Shown here piece after piece: positions 9,298 through 19,743 of a stretch of 64,000 bases of DNA. Source of the DNA: Amia ocellicauda (lineage: Eukaryota; Chordata; Actinopteri; Amiiformes; Amiidae); assembly GCF_036373705.1 (NCBI RefSeq), contig NC_089855.1, positions 3,868,501 through 3,932,500 on the forward strand. The letters run 5' to 3'. How positions within the stretch are numbered: the stretch's first letter is position 1; each line of letters opens with the position of its first letter. The translations under genes were made by a program, and so were the position numbers. The notes beneath the pieces were generated by a model. It ran no database searches. It was given only the letters and a program-made list of their open reading frames with translations, and had not been told where the DNA came from.

Positions 9298-10389
9298 ATG
9301 ACTCGGCAAGCTCCCCAAATGCATGAACTATACTACAACCCAGCCAAGATTGGGGGTTTGGCGGGTAAGAAGGGTTTTCAAAGAGGACTCGCTGAGGCCG
9401 GTGTGAAGGTTAATGATGTGGTTGTTTCAGAATGGTTACGGGAACAAGACGCCTATACCTTACATAAACCTCTCAGGATTAACTTTAAAAGAAACCGCGT
9501 ATATGCAACTGACATAGACTCACAATGGCAAATGGATCTAGTCGATATGTCAAATTTATCAAAACATAACAATGGTCACAAATTTATGTTGATGTGTATC
9601 GATGTGTTATCAAAAAATGCCTGGGCTTGCATTCTACATAATAAAACAGGTCGGGCGGTGACAAGGGCCTTTGAGGATATATTGTCCCAGGGCCGATGTC
9701 CTAAAAAACTGCAGACTGATAAAGGAAAAGAGTTTCTCAACAGAGAATTTCAGAATCTACTGAAGAGACACAAAATACATCATTTCACCACCTGTAATGA
9801 GCTTAAGGCATCGGTGGTGGAGAGGTTTAACCGCACCATAAAGACCAAAATGTGGAGATATTTTACAGCGGTCAACACGTTCAAGTATTTTGATAAAGTT
9901 CAGGATTTTATCGATGCTTACAACCAAGGGTATCACACCAGTATTAAAATGAAGCCTATAGATGTTGATCAAAGTAATTCTTTTAAGGTCTATAAAAAAT
10001 TATACGGCCCATTTATTAAGAAGGGAAAAACTACTTATAAGTTAAACATCGGCGATGTGGTTCGCGTTTCAAAGCTAAGGAGTACTTTTGCCAAAGGTTA
10101 TGAACAAACATTTTCTGACGAATATTTTACAGTTACCGAACAGGTGGCTAGAGACCCCCCCGTGTACCGGTTAAAAGACTATGATGGGGAGGATATAGAA
10201 GGAACGTTTTACGAAGCCGAGTTACAAAAAATTATTGTGGGTAAAGACAGTGTATACAGAGTTGAAAAGATATTAGCTGAGAAAACCCAGAACCGGAAAA
10301 AATATGTGTTGGTGAAATGGCTTGGATGGCCTGAAAAGTTCAATAGTTGGGTCCCGGAACAACAGGTTTGTGATATTCAAGCCTTATAA
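9298..10389 (+). CDS. Polinton/adintovirus integrase with chromodomain, 363 aa
   Basis: This retrovirus-like DDE integrase joins viral ends to host DNA and makes the 6-bp duplication seen at the element borders. The catalytic core has D80 (in WQMDLVDM), D141 (in LQTDKGKEF) and E175 (in ASVVERFNRT). An SH3-like C-terminal segment follows (about 250-310). A chromodomain lies at about 321-360 (YRVEKIL, then YVLVKWLGWP, NSWVP), which in related elements reads histone marks and may guide insertion. The frame is intact. The longer frame starting with GTG at 9280 is not credible; the ATG at 9298 follows the TATA box at a normal distance. Penton begins just after its stop. Confidence 0.95.
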   Translation: MTRQAPQMHELYYNPAKIGGLAGKKGFQRGLAEAGVKVNDVVVSEWLREQDAYTLHKPLRINFKRNRVYATDIDSQWQMDLVDMSNLSKHNNGHKFMLMCIDVLSKNAWACILHNKTGRAVTRAFEDILSQGRCPKKLQTDKGKEFLNREFQNLLKRHKIHHFTTCNELKASVVERFNRTIKTKMWRYFTAVNTFKYFDKVQDFIDAYNQGYHTSIKMKPIDVDQSNSFKVYKKLYGPFIKKGKTTYKLNIGDVVRVSKLRSTFAKGYEQTFSDEYFTVTEQVARDPPVYRLKDYDGEDIEGTFYEAELQKIIVGKDSVYRVEKILAEKTQNRKKYVLVKWLGWPEKFNSWVPEQQVCDIQAL

Positions 10390-10435
10390 CAACATGCCCG
10401 CGGGTGTGTTGGGGGCATTACTTTCGATACTCAAG

Positions 10436-11191
10436 ATGGAATCAGGAGGCTTCTACGTGACTCTACCCAGTAACGCCTCTCTCGATATATACCCTAAAAA
10501 TGAAATATCCAGTTACACGGTACAATTTGGAAAATCTATAGATCTAAGGGGGTCGTGGGAAGTGGGGTTGGCGGAAATACAGTATCCTTACACTTGGGCT
10601 GTTTTACAAGATAAGGATGCCACCTTCGCCATTTTTGATGATGTTAAAAAGAGTCAATGGACATTCACGATACAAGGAGGTTATTATGACAATGTGGATA
10701 AAATATTAGATGAGATGCATAAACAGTTCTCAGAAGGCACCCCCAACATCAAGCTATATTACAACCCTATTAAAAACAGAGTGTACAAGGTGTCAAAACC
10801 AGGTATTAGCATTCAAACCAACGGACAACTGGGGCGTATATTAGGGTTCTATTCTGACACAGAGAGCAGGTTCTCAGAAGTGGTGGCCCCCTTCCCGGCT
10901 GACATCAGGGGCGGCTTTTACACTCTTTATGTGTATACGGATATCATAACCCACCAGAGGGTCGGGGATAGTTATGTCCCCCTTTTGAGAAATGTACTTA
11001 TTAAAGGTAAAAGCAATGACATGGTCACAATTACTTATGACAAGCCACACTACGTACCAGTCTCAAAGACCCACTTTGACAACATCACGATCGAAGTAAA
11101 ATCGGATCAGAATATCAACGTACCCTTCCGCTTCGGTAAAGTTATTGTCAAACTACATTTTCGACCCCTGAAACAGTGTGTACATTATTAA
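10436..11191 (+). CDS. Minor capsid protein (penton, single jelly roll)
   Basis: The protein starts MESGGFYVTLPSNAS, and is followed by a run typical of Polinton minor capsid protein (TVQFGKSIDLRGSWEVGLAEIQYP). It would form the five-fold vertices of the virion. The protein is 251 residues from this ATG. An earlier in-frame ATG at 10394 would add 14 residues; 10436 is preferred because its Kozak context is better (A at -3, G at +4) and the family normally starts here. The frame is intact. Its stop TAA is separated by one base from the next ATG. Confidence 0.92.
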   Translation: MESGGFYVTLPSNASLDIYPKNEISSYTVQFGKSIDLRGSWEVGLAEIQYPYTWAVLQDKDATFAIFDDVKKSQWTFTIQGGYYDNVDKILDEMHKQFSEGTPNIKLYYNPIKNRVYKVSKPGISIQTNGQLGRILGFYSDTESRFSEVVAPFPADIRGGFYTLYVYTDIITHQRVGDSYVPLLRNVLIKGKSNDMVTITYDKPHYVPVSKTHFDNITIEVKSDQNINVPFRFGKVIVKLHFRPLKQCVHY

Positions 11192-11192
11192 A

Positions 11193-11681
11193 ATGGCTAC
11201 CTTGAGGGGTTATGTAGATCCTAGCGCCTATGTGGATTATTACAAGATGCAAGCCGGGAACGGCTTGCCCGGTTTTGTAGGAGCCCCCACAATGTATGGC
11301 GCCGGTCTAGGAGGACTCTTTCGTGGTCTCTTTAGAATGGCCGTACCCCTGCTTAAGAGAGGCTTTGCTATAGCCAGACCCCACTTGAAATCAGCGGCTA
11401 AAAATATTGTTAGTGACGTGTTCACCAATGTTATGAACCGGGCAGCTAGCCATGATCAGCAGGAGGGTTCGGGTCTCATGGTAATGGCGAGGAGGGGGGG
11501 TAAAAGAAGAAACAGTATGTGTCCACCAGGGCGACGAAGATCCGTGGCTAACAAAAAACGAAGAATCTCTCATTCTCCAACATATCGTGGAAACACTCGG
11601 AGAAGGAAGCAGCACAAGAAAAAACCTGCAAAAAGAAAGTCTCAAAGAAAGACAAATAGAGCCTCAGGATACATCTTTTAA
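11193..11681 (+). CDS. Basic virion core protein (adenovirus pX/pVI-like), 162 aa
   Basis: The N-terminal part is Gly/Tyr-rich, then comes an amphipathic stretch (GLGGLFRGLFRMAVPLLKRG), and the last 60 residues are extremely Arg/Lys-rich. The layout fits a DNA-condensing or membrane-active core protein of adenovirus pX/pVI type, which would neutralise packaged DNA. Residues 34-38 (MYGAG) match the adenain cleavage pattern (M/I/L)xGx|G, so processing by the viral protease at A37|G38 is possible. The gene sits between penton and hexon. Function is inferred from composition and position. Confidence 0.7.
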   Translation: MATLRGYVDPSAYVDYYKMQAGNGLPGFVGAPTMYGAGLGGLFRGLFRMAVPLLKRGFAIARPHLKSAAKNIVSDVFTNVMNRAASHDQQEGSGLMVMARRGGKRRNSMCPPGRRRSVANKKRRISHSPTYRGNTRRRKQHKKKPAKRKSQRKTNRASGYIF

Positions 11682-11683
11682 AA

Positions 11684-12990
11684 ATGTCTTTTGTCCACAG
11701 TCTATCAGAAGAATGCGTCAAATCAGAACTGGATCTGTTTACAGTTCCATACACTCAAACGAGTATAGATAAGAGCATATATGTAGAGATACCCCCTCTT
11801 TCCGCAATTTCAGATACGGCCCCTCTGGAGTTTTTTATAGCTGGCAATGGCGAGGATTATATTGATTTGAATAACACATTTATTTTAATGAACTGTAAAG
11901 TGACTGATGAGGATGGCGATGCAATCGAGAAGACGGCCAACGCTGGGGTCATCAATTACCCGGTGGCCACCATGTTTTCACAGGTGGATGTGACCCTGGG
12001 AGATCGGCTCATTAGTCAAAGCAGCAATACTTACCCCTATAGGGCCATGATGGAGTGTATCCTTAATTATAGTGAGGAGACCCTAAGCAAACAGTTCAGC
12101 CCCGGCCTTTTCTTCAAAGACACCCCGGAAGCTATGAACGACAAGGATCCAGAGGGACTCAATAAGGGTTTGCAAAAAAGAACGGCCTTTTCAACAGAAG
12201 GGAGGACCTTTGAGCTAATGGGACATATCCATGCAGACATATTTTTCCAAGAAAAACTCATGCTCAAAGGGGTAGACATTAAAATTAAAATGATCCGAAT
12301 AAAAGTGCTTTTTGTCTGATGACCTCTGATACTGAAAAATATAAACTGACCATATTATCGGCCTCGCTGTTTGTGAAAAAAGTATCCGTCTCCCCGGCGG
12401 TTAAACTAGGACATGCGCAGGCTTTAATGACGGCAAACGCCAAGTACTCGATCGAAAGAGTCTATATGAAAGTCCACAGTATCCCCGCAGGGACACGGGT
12501 GATGAACCAGGAAAATCTGTTTCTAGGACAGCTCCCAAAACAGGTTATTATAGGTCTCGTGGTTAATGATGCATTTACCGGGGTTTACAACAAGAACCCC
12601 TTTAACTTTAAACATTATAACGCGGAATTTATAGCGCTGTACGTCGATGGTGTGCAGGTTCCATCCAGACCTTTTCAACCTGACTTTGAAAACGGCAACG
12701 CGGTTCGTGAATATTACAGTCTAGTACTGGCTACGGGTCGCCATCTCAAGGATCAACCTCTGCTGATCGATCGCCGGGAATACTGCAGCGGTTACACCCT
12801 GTACGGTTTCAACCTGACCCCTGACTAAGAGTGTGGACAACATTTTTCACTGATGAAGACGGGCAATATGCGTTTGGAGATGCGTTTCAAGCAGCCTCTA
12901 CCACGCACTGTAAATATGGTCGTGTATGCTGTGTTTGACAACATTAATGAGGTGAATCAGAGGAGAAACGTTCTGTATGATTATTATTAA
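11684..12990 (+). pseudogene. Major capsid protein (hexon, double jelly roll), two lesions
   Basis: The first part (11684 to about 12306) holds the first jelly roll of the Polinton hexon-like protein, including FIAGNGEDYIDLNN and VDVTLGDRLIS. Around 12306-12308 one base appears missing and the product continues in the frame of 12319-12828 with the second jelly roll. At 12826-12828 an in-frame TAA interrupts it; the same frame then stays open for another 53 codons of capsid-like sequence to a normal stop at 12988-12990. Full length would be about 435 residues, usual for the family. As written the gene cannot make a complete capsid protein. The next gene starts one base after its true stop, as at the other late junctions. 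Confidence 0.9.
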
Positions 12991-12991
12991 A

Positions 12992-13548
12992 ATGAACACC
13001 AGAGAGCTCAACCACATCATGAATGCCCTGGCCGGCTCACGGAAACTGTTTCAAGGAGTCTACGCCTGCGACCAGCTGCCTAAATTTAAGATCAAGAATT
13101 TACCTGCATGTACATAATCAACACACACCCTAAAAATATGCCCGGAGAACATTGGCTGGCTATTTATCTAAGGGAGGACCGCCGTGGTGAATTTTTTGAT
13201 TCCTATGGAAACCCCCCGGATTTCAGACCTTTCCCTCGGAAGATCAATAACTTTCTGCTCAACAACTGTCAAGAAACCATTTACAGCGGTCGTCAAGTAC
13301 AAAGTCTTCAGACCTTCACTTGTGGTCAACACTGTGTGTTTTTCTTATATCATAGATCTAAAGGAAGGTCATACCCCGATATTATGGCCTTGTACAGTGA
13401 GGATTTAGGCCAAAATGATAAAAAAGTGGCAGAGTTTGTCAGGACACTGTGGACCCCCCCTTATAACACAATGACTTACGACCCTAGCCAGCCATGTATA
13501 CAGATGGGGTGTTCTTGTGAGGATTTTAAAAGATGTCATGCGTGTTAA
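12992..13548 (+). pseudogene. Adenain-like maturation protease, one frameshift
   Basis: The N-terminal 41 codons read from ATG 12992 in one frame and stop at 13115-13117. The rest continues in another frame from about 13108, consistent with loss of one base at about 13106-13107. The catalytic set of adenovirus-type cysteine proteases is visible in the second part: His in GEHWLAIYL, Asp in FFDSYG, and Gln/Cys in CGQHCVFFL. The C-terminus is Cys-rich (MGCSCEDFKRCHAC). In related viruses the enzyme cleaves capsid and core precursors at Gly-containing sites. Confidence 0.9.
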
Positions 13549-13592
13549 AGTGAAAAAATAATGAAAACAGCCTTTGAATCATTAGTTTTGTT

Positions 13593-13675
13593 TTTATTCA
13601 ACACAAATCTTATACAAAGCAGGGTTATGTTATAAATAAATGTACAACATTTGAAAAAAAAAAAAAAAAAAAAAA
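13593..13675. terminator. Convergent polyadenylation zone and poly(A) tract
   Basis: A plus-strand AATAAA is at 13635-13640 and a minus-strand AATAAA is at 13593-13598, so signals for the two convergent blocks overlap. A run of 22 A follows at 13654-13675. There is no coding sequence between the protease stop (13548) and the next minus gene (13724). Confidence 0.7.
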
Positions 13676-13723
13676 TTGTTTGTCGGTTCCTTATTTACAG
13701 GGGAGACAAATAAAAACATGAGA

Positions 13724-14467
13724 TTAATAAGCTTCCCAACGATGGATAGATCCTGAGGATGGTTGTTCAGCATGGTCAGAGTAATGAGATATCGGAGTCA
13801 GATCAGTCACCACCTCTTTACACAGATGGATTTTTTGTCGCGTTTCCTGGTTAGGGACTGTTGATTGGGGCATGTTCAGACAGGCCATCGCCTGTAGGAA
13901 AGCATTCCAGCCTACAGGTCGGCGACTATCGGGTACCTTATTAGTGCTAGTGACACTCTTCAACAAATCAAACATGTGTGAACCTTTGATCAGTTGTCCT
14001 TTAAAAACAAATTCACCCTGTTCATTCCAAGTCGTTACCCGCGGTTTCTGAACCATTTTGTGCAGAATATATTCTGCATGTCTTTTGCTTCTGGCCGGCA
14101 TGTTTCTCAAAACATCCGTTACAACATCTCCCTCTGAACTCTCAACAGGTTCGGTCACCGCAACATCTTTATCAACCGTACCCCCCGCATCAGCCCCAGA
14201 ACCATTTTCTTGAGAGACCATGGTTAAAGTTAAAATGTTTTGATCTTTTTCACCCTGTCTAACCAGACGGAGGTAGCGCTGTAACGTGTTGCTATACATC
14301 TGGGCTTTGGAATACTGATTTAAATCGGCCCTGGCCAGTATAGCTTTCATTTCAGAGTCCAGGTTGTTTTCGGCCGTTTGTCTAATGGGCTCTGGCCCGA
14401 CAACATTTTTTCTCAGTTTCTCAAGCTGCTCCTGAGGGATCAAAAACATTTTCTGAGCATATTCCAT
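13724..14467 (-). CDS. Conserved Maverick/adintovirus protein of unknown function, 247 aa
   Basis: The N-terminus (MEYAQKMFLIPQEQLEKLR) and the segment KAILARADLNQYSKAQMYSN followed by LQRYLRLV are typical of a protein conserved in Maverick elements. A disordered acidic linker follows (about 85-118). A C-terminal domain has ARSKRHAEYILHKM, then VFKGQLIKGSHMFDLLKS. It is thought to be a virion-associated or assembly factor because it always sits with capsid and ATPase genes, but no activity is established. Its start lies 2 bases after the stop of the preceding leftward gene. The frame is intact. Confidence 0.75.
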   Translation of the reverse strand: MEYAQKMFLIPQEQLEKLRKNVVGPEPIRQTAENNLDSEMKAILARADLNQYSKAQMYSNTLQRYLRLVRQGEKDQNILTLTMVSQENGSGADAGGTVDKDVAVTEPVESSEGDVVTDVLRNMPARSKRHAEYILHKMVQKPRVTTWNEQGEFVFKGQLIKGSHMFDLLKSVTSTNKVPDSRRPVGWNAFLQAMACLNMPQSTVPNQETRQKIHLCKEVVTDLTPISHYSDHAEQPSSGSIHRWEAY

Positions 14468-14469
14468 TA

Positions 14470-14805
14470 TTAACCCACTCTGGAAGCTAGAAGACTGGTT
14501 AGGAAAGGCACGGCTATGCTCAACAGCGGTCCTATAAAACCTCCGGTTTGATTAATCTTCTTTCTTTTTCTTTTAATAGAATACTTCTTATTAGCGATGA
14601 TCTTGATAACCGCTTTTTGTTTTTTGAGTTTAGAATGTTGAGAAGGGGTTAGGGGTATATTACCGCGTAAGATGTTAAAAGCTATTTCACACAGGGTCTC
14701 GATCAAATCCGAGGGGGCCCCAGCCAGCACAGCTTTCCTATGGCGCGGGCTCCCCTCAAATAACATTTGCAAAAGCGGCAGATTTCTTTTAATCCGAACA
14801 GACAT
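14470..14805 (-). CDS. Small basic conserved Polinton protein, 111 aa
   Basis: The N-terminal part has a run recognisable in many Mavericks (GSPRHRKAVLAGAPSDLIETLCE, then ILRGNIPLTPSQHSKLKKQK). A Lys/Arg-rich linker (KRKRKK) leads to a hydrophobic C-terminus after GG (about residues 88-111) that could be membrane-active or buried in the capsid. A minor virion protein is plausible; function is not established. The gene is packed 6 bases downstream of the ATPase stop. Confidence 0.75.
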   Translation of the reverse strand: MSVRIKRNLPLLQMLFEGSPRHRKAVLAGAPSDLIETLCEIAFNILRGNIPLTPSQHSKLKKQKAVIKIIANKKYSIKRKRKKINQTGGFIGPLLSIAVPFLTSLLASRVG

Positions 14806-14811
14806 TCTTAT

Positions 14812-15483
14812 TTATTTCCTTTTCTTTAGCACATACACTGCCGGCCAATCGGGCGGGCACAAACCTGTTCTGAGGCGAAAGTCTTCTGGGGTTTGTGCTT
14901 TTAAGTCCGCAATCAAGTACCCGTAGGGTTTTTTGGTGGCATCCTCAAATGCCTCCAAAAAGAACTTGGTCTGGTTAGGGTACATTTGACGAGCCAAGAC
15001 GGTGACCTGTAGTTTATCTCTGGGGTTTTTAAAAAGAATTATATAATTGGCATTTAAATTAATAGTGCGGCTTTTTTTACCTTGAAAAAATAGATTTTGA
15101 ACTAAATAAATAATACTTAAATTCCTATGATGAGTGTACTTTGTGAAAGCTTTTTCCACTTCACTGTTGTCACCGGCCTGCTCCATCAGGTCATCAAGGA
15201 TCACTAGATTAGTTTGTCCGGGCGGGAACAGGTCATCGTCACACAACGAGGCGGGGAGACCTTGCACAAATTTCAGATTATTTTTTTTCGATGCCAAATC
15301 ATCGTAGAGAGGTTGCCAGCAAGAGTAACACCACACTATGTTGTCAAGAGCTTGGGACACGGTTGCGTCCACATCTTCTATGATGTTCTTTATAAGATAG
15401 CTCTTACCCGAATTGGAGGGACCGGCTATAATACAGGAGAAAGGGTGTTGAAGTCTGTTATCAAAACCACCGCTAATATCCAT
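14812..15483 (-). CDS. FtsK/HerA-type genome packaging ATPase, 223 aa
   Basis: Walker A is GPSNSGKS at residues 21-28 and Walker B is NLVILDD at about 92-98. The region HHRNLSIIYLVQNLF matches the sensor/arginine-finger area of Polinton packaging ATPases. The enzyme would hydrolyse ATP to pump the genome into preformed capsids. The frame is intact. Its first 11 bases overlap the end of the polymerase gene, consistent with one leftward transcription unit. Confidence 0.95.
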   Translation of the reverse strand: MDISGGFDNRLQHPFSCIIAGPSNSGKSYLIKNIIEDVDATVSQALDNIVWCYSCWQPLYDDLASKKNNLKFVQGLPASLCDDDLFPPGQTNLVILDDLMEQAGDNSEVEKAFTKYTHHRNLSIIYLVQNLFFQGKKSRTINLNANYIILFKNPRDKLQVTVLARQMYPNQTKFFLEAFEDATKKPYGYLIADLKAQTPEDFRLRTGLCPPDWPAVYVLKKRK

Positions 15484-18400
15484 AAGGCAGAGTGGTATAA
15501 TCAGTCTTCAACACTCTTTTATTGTACACCACCCTGAACCGTTTGTTTAGTGATCTATTTTCCAATGTGTACCCCTTTTTATTGCGATAGATCTGATTTC
15601 CGGCTGTAATAATCTCGCGAGGAGGCGCGTCTTTCTCAGTTACAAAACTTTGTACCAGGGTCGTCAGAGACTTGATGTTAATGAGCTTGTTGTTACAATG
15701 GTTCAGAGTGAAACCCTTAACTTTCATACAGGTCTTACCCGCAGCCGTTCTGTATGCGTAAGTCTTAGGACCCCCTGAAACAAACTCCACTATGTGGTCC
15801 TGAGGATCTAGCTCGCTCGTTAACTCCCCAAGGTAGTCCCCGAGGGGAGGGACCCAATCCCCTGGCCTGGTGACAAAGATTACAGAGTCAGTATCATGAT
15901 AGAGCGTGCGTTCCTGCAGCTGATCCATTAAGTTGTACAGTTCAAGCCGGGCGTAAGCCGTGGTAAAAACCGCTATGAAAACATTAACGTTCTCCTGTTT
16001 GGTGGGGAAATCTTTAGGGGCCCTCCACTGGACCTGTGCCACGTGGTCATTTAAGAATTGAAAGTGTGATACTGCATGTTGTTTGGAAAACATAAATTTT
16101 ATAAACTGTTCAGGGGTTTTAATCAAGGTTGTGTTTAGACGGTTATTTCTTTCCCCAAACTTACCCCACAGACTGTTTAAAATCAGTTTGGACATTTGTC
16201 TCTTGGCGGGGTTTACAGTTATGTTCCCCGGCTCTAGACGGATCCCTTCCTTTTCAAAATATTGCTGAATGTACCGCTCTTTGGCCGCGGAGTCAACACA
16301 CCATGAGGGATAGCCCGATGCCTCCTGTTTCCCTTTCAGATGGGTCATAATGTAATCAGCAAAAAGAGTATCAGATTTTTCAGAAAAATGCCAAACCTCA
16401 TACACCTTACCGACTCTGTAACCTTTCTCCACCGCCTTGTCAAGCTCAATGCTACACCAGACACCCGTCAGCGCTCTCTCGTCATCACTGTGCAGACAAG
16501 AGGTATTTTGATTTTCAGTTTCCACACACGTTCTACACAGAGGGAACATCAATTTTCCCGAACACCTGTAAGGCAACACGGGTAAGAACAGCTCGCGAGG
16601 AGGGTACATGGTGACTTTGATCAAACCAAAGTACTGTCCGATTTCGAGAAAGTCACGATAAACAATGGTTGGATGCCCCACCGGGTACATTTTGGTCTTG
16701 TTGACATAAGGGTACAGACTGGTGAAATCATAGTAATCTACTCTCTCACCCTCCTTTACCTCATAATGTAAACAGAGGGCGTTGGTACGACCCCCAAATA
16801 ACGCATCCCTGGGCTCTAGACGTTTAGGAAAGTCCAAGGTTTCCATAAACCGTTGTACCCCCACATCCTGTTGCTTCAGGGTCATCCACGCGTGTTCCCA
16901 AATCACCAGCACATTCAAACCATAGGTGTTTTTTAAAGTTTCAATTCGTTCCTGGAAATCATAGTACATATCACCGCAGAGTTTTTGTGTTACGGGGTTA
17001 AAGGTGTTTGGGTCGAAGCACTGAGGACAGCCATGGTAAATACAACCAGCAAACTCATAAGCGGTACGCCGCCCGGACACGTCGCTAAAACCGTCTAAGT
17101 AGTAAGGCCCCATTTTGACTTCCCCTTGATTTAAAGCATGTCTGATGAAGATGTTATCCCGGGCACTCAGATATTCCAGCCACTGTATGGAGACAGTCGA
17201 AAAGTTATTTTGTCTAGCACGATAGTTGTCAGAAGTGGTGACCGCTATAGTGTTTTTCTGCAAGAAATTGGATCGCTACATTTTCATGCAGAGAGACGCT
17301 ATGGTCACACTTTGCAAAGGGTCGAGACCCGATGTGTTGATAACCTCGGCGCGGAAACGCAAACAGGCTTCTTTAAGGATCAACACATCATTTTTACAAT
17401 AAGCGGCCATATCTTCTCGGAAATCAAAAACACCTCCCTTAACCGTATTGTACCATTTAAAGAATTCCTCCCTCTCATGAGACATCATAGTATCAACCCC
17501 ATAATAAGAGGCGGGCGGGTAGGACCCTCGATAATTTTGAGTGTCCTTAGTATTAAAAAAATGGCAGAACCAACCTTTCTTCTGAGCCTCAAAACCCAGA
17601 GCTTTAGGCAAAGCGCTCAATTTCATGGGGAGGAAATTTAACGAGTCTATGTAATGTTGGTTGAAATCTTCGTCGGTGAAACACATGATCTTGCTACCCT
17701 GAGCTATTATTTTTGGGGTCACCCCATTTTCCACCAGATACTTCATCAAAATGTAAGAATCATAACCCTTAGCATTGTGGGCAATAAATGTGTAATTGAG
17801 GTATTTTGGACCGCAATACCGCGTAAAGAAATCCCTGACACAACTCTCACCGCTAGCTGACCACTCACGATCCAACATGTCAATACAGTGTATATAATTA
17901 GCAACGTGGACCCCGTTTTCTTGCCAGCATTCAAAATCAAAAAAGACATACCAGTTGTGCGGCGGCTCCTTTTTAACCGGCTGAATAAAGCACTGGTGTT
18001 CAGACCCCGGGGTTAAATCAGCATTACAGATCCTACATCTCGGCTCCAGACATTTGTGTGGTTTAACCTCATGAAAACGGTACTGGGGGCAACACTGCGG
18101 GCAATATTTAGTTTGATCACAATAACTCCGTTTTTTAACCCCCTCAGCAGCGGCCCTCTGTACCTTATGTTCGGAAAAACAGAACGCGGAGAGACAAATC
18201 CTTAAGCAATCTTTACATCGGATGGTAGGGGCCAAACCCTTACGACATTGCGGATTGAAACAGACGTTACAGTAACCGTCACAGCGGTGCTTAAGCTTAT
18301 CATTGAAGGCCTTATAACACCAATGACAAACATATGAACAACCCAAAAATGCCTTAGGAAGAGAAACAGTGTCTGTGTATGGGTTTCAGGATGTGTCTGA

Positions 18401-19677
18401 AATTTCACAAATACTTCCTTTACCTCACAACGGTACCACACAACAGTTTTTAAAGACAACAACTCCTCAAACATGGTAATGTCTGAAAAGGCAACCATCT
18501 GTTGAGAGTTTAAGCCGGCCCTCTGATGAAGCATTAAAGCCTCTTGCATAGCTTGGGGTTCAGGCATGTCGGGGGTGAGTAGTTTTATTAAACTGTAAGC
18601 AAAACAGAGCTTATTGTCCCCATTGGAACTCACCACTAATTGCCTGAGCTTGTTCCTAATTATGTCGTTCTTCAAGCATTTCGACAGTCTTCTAAGCGCC
18701 CCACCCTCAGGGTTACGAACCACATTCATTACCAGAGACAGACTTTCATCAGCTAAGATGGATGCGTTACTTTGCAATAACGCTTCGATTTTAGCCAGAA
18801 ATTCATCAACATCTAAATTATCTCCACTCAGCATTACAGATAGGTTGCTAAACAAATCATCCCCTCTGAGTTCTAACTGTACAACATCTCGAGGTCTGAC
18901 CCTTTCAGCAACCTGTTCAAGCATGTTTTGCAAGGCCTCGTGTATGTTGACAAATATTTCTGCATAATTGTCACAATTTAAAAGTTCTGCAAAATTAAAA
19001 CGCTGAATAATTTCAAAATTGTTATAGGCCGGTCTATCTATAATCACGGGATCACTGGTACTCTTGGACACATCATTATTTTGAACAAAGCCTTCAACCC
19101 CTACATTCTCACAGAGCATGTCTTCCACAGCCTTATCAGTCTCAGAACCCTCCACATTCCGAACACCCCCACTGCTGACATCTACAAAACCCGCTTTTTG
19201 AGGAGGCTCATTTAAAGCCTGTAAAAGTCCTTCAAAGATATCCAACCGGTTAAAGTCAAGACCCTCCTCTATAGTGACGGCTGCTTCTGCCGCCGTACTG
19301 TGTTCTAATTGTCTCAAATCATTTATAATAGGGGCAGAATTTGGTCGGGGTAGCGTCTCCAAAGCCTCCACCATTTCAAACAAATCGGGGTGAACTAGGG
19401 GTTGAACCTCTATAAGCGCTACCGTTGGGAGGTGGTTATTTAGATCACTGACCATCTGTAACAGGTCAGGGTTCACCGGTAAGTCTGTTAATTCACATTC
19501 TATCGGTGGTGATTGGGGGTTATTTAAATCATTTATCATTTGTAATAGTTCCTGGTTCATTGGGACATCAGAGGAGTTCACAACAGGGCCGGGGATGTTC
19601 TCTCGGGAAGGTCTTTTTGGGGCCCTAACTTGTTCATAATCCTTTAGTTTGTGAGTTCTTTTACCAAGTCCGGACAT
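15473..19677 (-). pseudogene. Family B DNA polymerase (protein-primed type), two lesions
   Basis: The coding region spans about 1,400 codons from ATG 19675-19677. Segment 1 (to about 18380) is a long N-terminal extension with repeated Leu-rich motifs. One base appears missing near 18377-18382 and the product continues in a second frame. That second frame carries a Cys/His-rich module and the 3'-5' exonuclease motifs: DFE (FFDFECW), NAKGYD, and YCKND. An in-frame TAG at 17276-17278 then interrupts it, and the frame continues with polymerase motif A (DFTSLYP), motif B (KLILNSLWGKFG) and motif C (YHDTDS). In its family the enzyme copies linear viral DNA starting at protein-bound ends. This copy cannot encode one uninterrupted enzyme. 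A T/A-rich leader upstream also supplies the poly(A) signal of the neighbouring spliced gene. Confidence 0.93.
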
Positions 19678-19743
19678 TTTTTTATTTATTTTTTATTTTT
19701 CCAACAACCCACAATAGTAAGGCGTTTTGTATCTATTAAAACA

